This document shows positions 57,301-64,000 of a stretch of 64,000 nt of DNA, piece after piece (the first letter of the stretch is position 1; each line of letters opens with the position of its first letter). The DNA comes from Athripsodes cinereus. Its lineage: Eukaryota; Arthropoda; Insecta; Trichoptera; Leptoceridae. The notes beneath the pieces are model-generated. The model saw only the letters and a list, made by a program, of their open reading frames with translations, was not told the origin of the DNA and made no database searches. Made by a program: the position numbers and the translations under genes. The DNA lies in contig OX388320.1 of NCBI GenBank assembly GCA_947579605.1, forward strand, positions 7,316,001 through 7,380,000, read 5' to 3'.

Positions 57301-60300
57301 GGGACAAGATGAAAATAAATGTAATAATGGTGATAAATTGGATTCGGATAACAATGGGATTGAGGATGAAACTAATCCTGAAAAACAATTATATACACAA
57401 GCATTAAAAATAATTTTGGCTAAAGTGAATCAATCGACAGTAATAGAAATGAATAACAAACAAATCAACAAGAATATCAGAAAAACAATAGGCCAATATT
57501 CAGAATACACAAAAAAAGTTTTTCGCGTAAGTATAATACTACTTGAATGATTTTTACGATATTCGTTTTGAATGGAATACGGATTTTTTATGTTTTTAGC
57601 TCACCTATATATCCAATACAACAGAAAATGAGTCTATGGAAGTGTTCAACTCCACAGTTGATAAATTACAAAATGCAACGGATGAACTTTTTACAAAGGA
57701 AAACGTTGGAAAATTAGTTATATGGAAACCATATTTCCAGGAAATGTTTAAAGGAACAAATGTAACACTAGATTTTTGTAAAGATACAATAATCTTCGAG
57801 TCAGATAATTATGCCTATTCATTGCAAATGGCGTTACTCATAAGAAAAACACCGCCTGTGATTTTAGAACTTTACATCTGGATTCAGGTTCGTACTCTAT
57901 ATACGGAAAATGTATACTTCATATTTGATCAATAAGAAATAAAAATTCGTATGCAAGCGAGACATGGACGTGGCTGAAGAAGGACGAAAGTGGAATAAAC
58001 GCAGTGGAGATGCGATCGTTGAGAAGAATGGTTGCTGCAGGGCTACTCTTGACACAATCTAAATACGATCTTAATCTAGTTTTGATCTTGATCAAACGAC
58101 GCATGAAGAGACTGTGGACAAAAACACCGCGCTACTGCTACCGCGCGATCGGAATGTGCGTATTTTTGGCCAATGGTCACTTCGCGCTTCGTACGATTAA
58201 GATTAGATCGTTTTTAGATTTTGTCAAGAGTAAGATTGAAATATAAAACCAAATTGAAATATTTTCAGGTTGTTGCCACTTTTCTCCCTCACACCATTTC
58301 ATCAATCAGGTTACTTCATGAGCAATACATGAGATCTTTAATTGGACTAGAAACGTTGCAACCAAGAACTATGGAGTGTGTTGATTCTGTTAGCACGATG
58401 ATGGATTTCGCAGTTGCTTATGGAATTGTAGATAAAAAAAATCTTGAAACAACTCTACCAAAGGTATGTGATAGTCAAAATAACTGATCTATTACTATTA
58501 TACAAACACGGAATCTCCAATAAATGAGGTAACCAGTAGATTTATGAGCGTAATAAACATGAAGGTAGTCCAATCAATTTGGATGCGTAGCATGCCTCAT
58601 CCTTTTATTGAAGATGTCAAATCAGATTCACTTTCTGGCTTACTGATTCATCCACTAACTACTAAGTTATTTATCTTATTTCTGTTTATTTATTTTTATC
58701 AGACAAGATAACCCCATTGTTTTCCTGTCACAACACAGCCTTACGCTGTAAGCCGGTAGACAGATCCTTGCACATTTTTTAATGACTTGTGTTGTATGAT
58801 TATATGAAATTATTATGGTTCGGGACATAATATGATAGTATTATAATTATGAAACTGTGAACAAGATTATTTCAATTAAGAAGGATTTATTTAAATGTCA
58901 CATTCATGATGTTTACACACACCTGCTTTTTACAGGACACTTGAAAACTTTCAGAATAGAGTGAGCGGCCTATTCTTTGCAAGGCACTCCAAAGGACACA
59001 CATTTTTTTCAGTTATTGATGCCAGGACAATAATTATAAACATAAAAGTACATACCCAAGTAGTTTCGTTTTTTAATATATATTTTTATCACTTCAGGTA
59101 CAAAATATGTGGACTCATATAAAATATTCCTTAGAAGACCTCATAGTGGTAAGTTCATGGATGGATTTACCTGCAAAGACTGTATCGATTGAAAATGTTA
59201 GAAATATGAAAAGTCTTATTGGATATCCACAATGGAGTTTGGATAAAAAAAAATTGGAAGAGCACTACAAAGGACTTGCTGTGGATCCAGAGAAACATGT
59301 TCAAAATCTTCTGTCAATAAAAGAATTTGATGTACTGAGGAAATTGAATAGTTACAGAGCTCCTTATGTATTTGAATTGTATACAGAATCAATAGAAGTG
59401 AACGCTTATTATGATGCTGGTACCAACGGTATTAGTAAGTAAGATTTATATATATCATGTGTTGGTAGAAACTAGATTCGGCTTTAATTAATTTTTGTAT
59501 TGATTGTTCCACTAATGTTTGGAAAACATTATTAACTATCTCTAAGCTTCTTTTTACAGTTTTGCCAATGATGATGCTGGAGTATCCATTTTATGATTTG
59601 GGAATGGAGTAAGTATATTTTGTACCATTTGGCTATATATTAATCTTAAATAAAGAAATTATATGTATAATTCGGCGTATAATTCGGTGTATAAGTCGGC
59701 CGGTGTGGCGTGGAGGTAACGCTCTTGCCTTTGAGTCACGAGGTCCCGGGTTCGATTCCCGGCCAGGGCAAAGTGAAGAATGACCTTTTTCAAATTGTCC
59801 TGGGTCTGGGTGTTACATGTATATGTGTGTAGTGCATTGTATATGTGTGTATCGTCGTGTTAGTACCCATAATACAAGATTCATCTTAGTTTGGGACTAG
59901 CTCGATCTGTGTGAATTGTCTATGTATGTTATGTTATGTTAATTAAGACAGGAGTAAAAATAAATGGGAAAAAGGTCGACATGATTTGATATGCCGACGA
60001 TATAGGATTGCTCGCAGACTACGAGATGGAGCTGAACGAAGCCTTAGGAAAAATGGAAAGTATACTACTGTCAAAGTACAACATGAAAATAAATAAAGAC
60101 AAAACAAAATGTATGGTCGTTGAAAGGGATGAAGCGACTGCGAACATTGCCATAAATGGAGTGAGCATCAAACAAATAAAAGAGTTCGTGTACTTGGGCA
60201 GCAGAATAAACCAGGACGGACGCTCCAAATCAGAAATTGTGAACAGAATAAACCAGGCAAGAATTGCCTTTAACAAAAAATTTAAAAATTGGAATCCCCT

Positions 60301-61766
60301 AATATTGATTTAAGCTTTTTAAGAAAAACACGACACAAGCTTACTGTGAAAGGTGTATAAGGTTGTATTTGGGTTTATAACAAAAACCCAGATACATCTT
60401 TTTTTTTTTAAAAAAAAAAAGCGCGAGGAAGAATCTCACTAAAGCCTTTGTATGGAGCATTTTGCTATTATGGTTGCGAGACGTAGACCATCAGCAAGAG
60501 TGAAAGCGGACGGTTAGCGGCCTTTGAAATGTGGTGCTATAGACGCATGCTGAAGATTCATTGGTTGGAACACGTCGAAAACAAAGAAGTGTTAACCAGG
60601 GTTGGCGAAAAAAAGCAACTCTTCAAAAGAATCAGCCAACAACGAGCTAACTGGATTGGCCACAACATCAGCACCCAGGCTTACTTATCACCATCGTGAG
60701 GAGTGGAGAAGAAAGTCCAAACTCGTTGCAGACCAATCCAATGGATTGGTTATTGGGCTCATTTTATATAATTAACTTATTAATCTGAATGTTTCCAGGG
60801 CCCTGAATTATGGATCAATAGGGTCTATACTTGGTCATGAGCTTTTACATGGTTTTGATAATTATGGTAAGACCATAAGAATAAAATAGAAAAATATCAC
60901 AGTTAATTTAAAATATAAAATATAACACTGTCTTTTGTTTCTTATAAGGTGCCATTTCTTGCCTTTATCTAGTTAACACGGAAACATTCAAATATGACAA
61001 ATTTTAGTTTTTAATAATTCATCTTATTATTTAGCATTACATTTCGTTTACAGGTCGTCAGTATGATGCAAAAGGTGTATTAATTCCACGGTGGACTAAC
61101 AAAACTGTGGAATCATATATCAACCGAACTGAATGTCTTTCAAAGCAATATTCTAGCTTTTACCTACAAAAAATGGACGATTATGTGAGTTGAGTTTAAA
61201 AATGATTTTAATATTTTGAAATATTACTCGATGATAAACAAAGGGAATAATTTTTTTTTACAGGTTGATGGGAACAGAACTCTCAAAGAGAATATTGCAG
61301 ACAACGGAGGGTTGAGTATAGCACTCAAAGGATATTGGAGGGAGTCTAAAGAGAGGCTTACCTTACCTGGATTGGGACATCTGAGCAATGAACAACTTTT
61401 CTTCTTATCATATGGAAATGTAACTTCATTACATGAGTTGTTTTTTTTACCAAGTTTAATTTTTTAATGTGTGTTTTTTATTACGTTCTATTTTTCAGCA
61501 AGCAATATAAAATCAAACCGAGTCATGATTGTGTCGTGAATACGAGTATAATATTTTTTTTTTATTATAATTACATGTTTATTTTCTTCTAGTTGCGGTG
61601 CGCAATACAAACAAGAGAATCTTTATCGATTGTGAAGTTTGATAGTCACTCTCCACAGCATATAAGAGTTAAAGGAACCTTACAGAATATGCCAGAATTT
61701 GCAGAAGCATTTAGGTGTACAGCCAACACCACAATGAATCCAAATAAGAGATGTCATATATTTTAA
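52117..61766 (+). CDS. M13 family (neprilysin-like) zinc metallopeptidase, 15 exons, 835 aa from this start
   Basis: Exons: 52105-52189 (coding from ATG 52117), 53457-53553, 53987-54078, 54276-54388, 54768-54954, 55048-55309, 57241-57526, 57600-57887, 58269-58463, 59098-59434, 59560-59608, 60799-60866, 61054-61184, 61264-61419, 61593-61766. All GT-AG; phases join throughout (2520 nt, 839 aa, if the upstream ATG of the left copy is used). Numbering on 839 aa: cytoplasmic N-terminus to ~65, membrane anchor ~69-91 (IILIILFFLLLTVLFIN), M13 N-domain from CETPECIRSA. Substrate-binding NAYYD 637-641, zinc site HELLH 677-681, third ligand E739 and D743 in ENIADNGG, catalytic H801 and R807 in HSPQHIRV, ending CHIF. 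Spacing agrees with neprilysin, so an active type II ectoenzyme cleaving small peptides is expected. An acidic linker lies in exon 7. In the right-hand exon 1 the first ATG is ATA, leaving an in-frame ATG four codons on. Introns 6, 8 and 11 carry transposons. Confidence 0.93.
54556..54702. repeat. 49-bp minisatellite, 3 copies, in intron 4 of the M13 gene
   Basis: Unit starting CACCTATGATCAATTGCAAC at 54556, 54605 and 54654, essentially identical; the last copy lacks its final few bases. Confidence 0.9.
55397..55545. mobile_element. MITE-1 copy c, in intron 6 of the M13 gene
   Basis: Reverse-orientation match to 3794-3951 over its whole length (for example 'cataattatacggtacatg'). Ends CCCTAGACAAAC and GTTTGTCTACGG. 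Confidence 0.82.
56169..57030. mobile_element. MITE-3 (element X), copy 2, split by a nested hAT insertion
   Basis: Reverse-orientation match to 11629-12045 in two blocks, 56169-56462 and 56920-57030, with the element at 56463-56919 between them. In intron 6 of the M13 gene. Confidence 0.82.
56463..56919. mobile_element. hAT-like MITE nested in element X
   Basis: 457 bp; ends TAGAGATGTAACGAATA and TATTCGTTGCTTCTCTA. ATAAAAAC (56455-56462) and ATAAGAAC (56920-56927) are the 8-bp target duplication with one change. The uninterrupted copy at 11629-12045 confirms the empty site. The interior is full of 'attcggtattcggc'. Ends are related to the element at 47816-48220. Confidence 0.9.
57945..58037 (+). 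mobile_element. LINE-2 fragment in intron 8 of the M13 gene
   Basis: Reads YASETWTWLKKDESGIN then VEMRSLRRMV, matching LINE-2 at about 22805-22890. Cut by the following MITE-2. Confidence 0.8.
58038..58238. mobile_element. MITE-2 copy 2 (hAT-like palindrome)
   Basis: Starts CAGGGCTACTCTTGAC; arms contain 'ttgatcttgatcaaacgacg'. The centre resembles 9519-9729 ('accgcgctactgctaccgcg'). The right end is decayed after 'ttgtcaagagtaa'. Confidence 0.75.
58500..58630 (-). repeat. Repeat H partial copy
   Basis: 'aatgaggtaaccagtagatt' and 'taataaacatgaaggtagtc' with 'gatgcgtagcatgcctcatc'. Confidence 0.55.
58910..58995 (-). repeat. Repeat H 5' fragment
   Basis: 'acacctgctttttacaggac', 'acttgaaaactttcagaata', 'gagtgagcggcctattcttt' and 'gcaaggcactcc'. 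Confidence 0.6.
59697..59941 (+). mobile_element. SINE-2, tRNA-derived, in intron 11 of the M13 gene
   Basis: Head with A box TGGCGTGGAGG (59706-59716) and B box GGTTCGATTCC (59749-59759). The body includes 'ttgtcctgggtctgggtg' and the 3' part 'cttagtttgggactagctcg'/'atctgtgtgaattgtc', which resembles LINE 3' ends common in Lepidoptera. It ends in an ATGTT repeat. Not a functional tRNA gene: the sequence between the boxes does not fold into a canonical anticodon arm and a long body follows. Confidence 0.85.
59945..60755 (+). mobile_element. LINE-1a fragment with a SINE-1 inserted
   Basis: Left part 59945-60325 reads through the YADDI-equivalent (frame broken) and EMELNEALGKMESILLSKY to ARIAFNKK. 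The right part 60422-60755 resumes at the same point and ends near 'gcagaccaatccaatgg'. Internal deletions shorten the end. It begins directly after SINE-2. Confidence 0.85.
60326..60421 (+). mobile_element. SINE-1 3' part inserted in LINE-1a
   Basis: 'cttactgtgaaaggtgtata', 'aggttgtatttgggttt' and 'aaacccagatacatc' followed by T and A runs. The tRNA head is missing, so the insertion is 5'-truncated or rearranged. Confidence 0.82.
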
Positions 61767-61789
61767 ATCTTTATAATTTGAAGTATAAA

Positions 61790-61935
61790 CTTTATCGATT
61801 GTGAATTTCGATGGTCACGCTCCATGGCATCTGAGACTTAAGAAATCTTTTCAGAATTTGCAGAAGCAATTAGCAATTAGCAACAAGCCAACACCACAAT
61901 CAATCTAAACGAGAAATGTCATATATTTTATAAGG
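61790..61935 (+). pseudogene. Degenerate duplicate of the terminal M13 exon
   Basis: Starts 24 bp after the stop of the real last exon and aligns with it: 'ctttatcgattgtgaa', 'cagaatttgcagaagca', 'gccaacaccacaat' and 'atgtcatatatttta' recur in order. In frame it reads GHAPWHLR, keeping the His-to-Arg spacing of the catalytic motif, but the cysteines are lost and no acceptor site precedes it. Confidence 0.85.
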
Positions 61936-61946
61936 CATAAATTAGG

Positions 61947-62780
61947 TAGGGTCACGGGGGGCACAGTGGAACGAATAACGCATTTTGATTTTTAGAAAAT
62001 TTAATTTTTATCAAATCATCATGGGGTGAGAACTAAAACCTTAAGCAGTCTTTGCTTTATCATTTTACAACAAAAAGTATCAAAAAATCTTCACAGCTTA
62101 ATAATTATTGCCACTTTTCCGAGACCAGAATTTTGTTCCACTGTGCCCCAGGTCTGGGGTAGAGTGGAACACGCCTAGGGGCACAGTGGAACGTACATAG
62201 TAAATCTTCTTTCAAATTCTTTTTTAACAGGTGTGTCAGTGGCGATGCAAGATTTTCCTCATTTTCTACCTTTCCTCGTGTTTTTTCTTTCTTTAGCCTT
62301 TGGTTATCCTCTACGTGCTATGGGACTTGTAAGACTTCCGTCCTCGACTTGTTGCATGTTGTGGATGTTCTGTATGTTCATGTTCCACTGTACCCCGTTC
62401 CACTGTGCCCCATACCCGATTTCACGCAACTAAAAATGATCACAATTTTTAGGTTACGTTTTAGGTTACATTTGGTTGTACAATATATCACTAATAACAT
62501 GCCTAATATACATTTAAAATGTCACTTACCAGTAGCTACAGTATTTTGAACAAATCGCAAAACATAAAACGAAAATTTATAAGAAATGAATGCCGAAAAA
62601 CCGTTTTTTCAAAATATTTTACTCACTACCCATGCAACTTTAGTTTGAAAACTGAATTAATATGGCCGCTTATGTGCTTGATTATGCTGTAAATTTAAAT
62701 TTTTGTAACTTTAGAAAATAACAGAGTTATTGCAAGTGTTTCACTCTGCCCCGCGTTCCACCGTGCCCCCTGTAACCCTA
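61947..62780. mobile_element. TIR element with recurring GGGGCACAGTGGAAC motifs, TA-flanked
   Basis: Ends: TA-GGGTCACGGGGGGCACAGT and the complement of CCGTGCCCCCTGTAACCC-TA, ~28 bp of inverted match. The motif GGGGCACAGTGGAAC or its complement occurs near 61957, 62133, 62175, 62383-62411 and 62752. No transposase frame. TA flanks would fit a Tc1/mariner-type target, but the class is unsure. Confidence 0.7.
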
Positions 62781-64000
62781 CTTTAATTCTGTTATAAAAT
62801 AGCGCATAATTCGCGTATTTTTATGAAGTATGTACATACTACACGTATTATTTTTCAAATGTTGTCAATTGTATATAAATTGAAACTAAATTTAGTAGGT
62901 ATTAACATTAAACATTTTATCTACACCTCTGTTTCTATTATCTTGATTCCGATATATATATTATTATCTCTAAGATTCTCTGTTTAACAATTTTGTGTGA
63001 ATGATGCTGCGTTCCATTTCATCCAATTTTCTGTGAGAGTCTTGAACTCCTTTCCTACAATTATTTTTAATTTACAGGTCCAAAAGAACTATGATTTGTT
63101 CTAATTCAGTTTTTTCGACCGGTCTGTACATTTGATTTCTCAAAAACATAATGTATAATATAACTTAATGTTTCAAGTTTAATTAGAACCGACCCATGCC
63201 AAGGTTTGTATTGATTATTTTTAAACTATTCGCCGCATGCGGTAAATCAGCTTAGTTTACATACTTAATATTCATTATAATCAGTCGCCAGAGTACATAA
63301 AATATATCTAATACATACATGTAGTCCTATTTGATTATAAGAAAATTGTTTATATATGTAGATATATGTAGGTATCATATGTAGTGTTTCTATTCTATTC
63401 GATATGTAAAGGCCATCCGCTCGTTTACGAGTGATCAGAGCTATAGTTTCATTATAATAATATAATAATAAAAAGTGCTATTCAATACAGAAAGCGCTAT
63501 TTAATAATAATATAAAACAATGATAGGAGAAATAAAAAATATTTGGCATTCTAGATCCGTTTATATAATACCTTTAATCATGTCAGCTACAGGGGTAACT
63601 CCGAAATCTTTAATAAATAATTTACAAAAATTAGATTTACCGGTTAATTTGTATATTAAAATTCAAAAATCTATTATAATAAACACTTGTAATATTGTAA
63701 AAAAGTTTTTGAATACAGATATTTCAGGCACAATGCTGGTATTTTGATCCCGCGTTTGAGCCTAATCCTTTGATATCCTGTATATCTGGATAGGTGAATT
63801 TTTCCCGGCATTAGACTGTTAAGTTTTTGTGTGACCATGACTGATCATATGGAGACTTATCTGGTTGTATAATGCTGAGAAATGTGGATGGCAATTCTGC
63901 CGCCGCGTAAAAAAGTGCTATTCAATACGGTGGAGCAGAAAGAGAAGACGGTTCTGGAGGGACCATGTGGACCGCATGAGTAGCGAAAGATTAGCCCACA
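62781..64000. other. Right-end interval without host genes
   Basis: AT-rich; a motif shared with 25187 (ATTCT run then 'ctcgtttacgagtgatc') at 63386-63436. The open frame at 63520-63747 ('MIGEIKNIWHSRSVYIIP...') resembles the end of a LINE reverse transcriptase: the wording LVIGALGVTP/LIMSATGVTPKSL fits the 'viGalG...nL...L' block that precedes LINE 3' ends, but it is short. Confidence 0.4.
63905..64000 (+). mobile_element. LINE reverse transcriptase C-terminal scrap at the window edge
   Basis: A frame reading RRRFWRDHVDRMSSERLA matches the 'W.DHV.RM....' block near the end of insect RTE-like LINEs. Continues beyond the window. Confidence 0.6.

Noticed and set aside
59697..59771. tRNA gene on the plus strand
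   Set aside because: Same reasoning: tRNA-derived SINE head followed by a SINE body, without a proper anticodon arm.
62233..62433. 66-codon frame rich in Cys/Phe/Met
   Set aside because: Lies inside the TIR element and partly translates its repeated terminal motif; no transposase motif.
1..64000. Bacterial-type systems (defence islands, operons, riboswitches, prophage)
   Set aside because: Exon-intron structure, retroelements and composition are those of an animal nuclear genome; nothing bacterial is seen.

Overview
This is a 64 kb stretch of AT-rich eukaryotic nuclear DNA from an insect, most likely a moth or butterfly. Support for an insect: genes of several small exons with GT-AG introns, a signal-peptide/cuticle-type gene with a 12-nt first coding exon, TATA-driven promoters, and a very high load of short LINE, SINE and MITE copies. 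The order is inferred only from the look of the LINE 3' ends and tRNA-derived SINEs and is not proven. No prokaryotic operons, CRISPR arrays or rRNA genes are seen.

Genes, left to right. (1) 0.2-14.3 kb, minus strand: three tandem paralogues of small four-pass membrane proteins (LAPTM-like, the insect DUF4728 type as I recognise it). The first is represented only by its opening exon at the window edge; the other two are complete four-exon genes (191 and 188 aa) with the same intron phases and an identical 154-bp third exon length. (2) 21.1-23.8 kb, minus: a two-exon secreted protein of 221 aa that I do not recognise, with a clear TATA box. (3) 26.6-29.7 kb, plus: a three-exon secreted Gly/Phe/Pro-rich protein (about 175 aa, last-exon frame uncertain), divergently arranged to gene 2. 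(4) 39.7-42.8 kb, plus: a 134-aa cuticle-type secreted protein with tandem AQPIVKQV-like repeats. (5) 52.1-61.8 kb, plus: a 15-exon M13 (neprilysin-family) zinc endopeptidase with all catalytic residues intact (839 aa if the upstream start is counted). Its first three exons and part of the fourth are present twice because a 3.5-kb segment (47.28-50.82 kb) is tandemly duplicated, and the copy next to the gene body has lost the first ATG.

Between and inside these genes are repeats: two families of 5'-truncated RTE-like LINEs, other LINE 3' ends, two tRNA-derived SINE families, hAT-like MITEs (one with a perfect 8-bp target duplication CTGGGTAT, one nested in an older element), long-arm palindromic elements, and an abundant ~250-bp repeat (called repeat H here) that ends in a (TAG)n tail.

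The most unusual signal is a family of ~205-bp foldback elements (18106-18311, 9174-9374, 19700-19906, 8157-8365). Each is a nearly perfect palindrome (arms up to 84 bp with a 1-nt centre) plus a conserved ~37-nt tail ending in GACACAGTGA. Each is flanked by a target duplication of variable length (12-14 bp in the three young copies), which points to insertion by LINE-type reverse transcription. The two arms match within a copy but differ between copies, as if one arm were re-copied from the other at each round of movement. I do not recognise this family.
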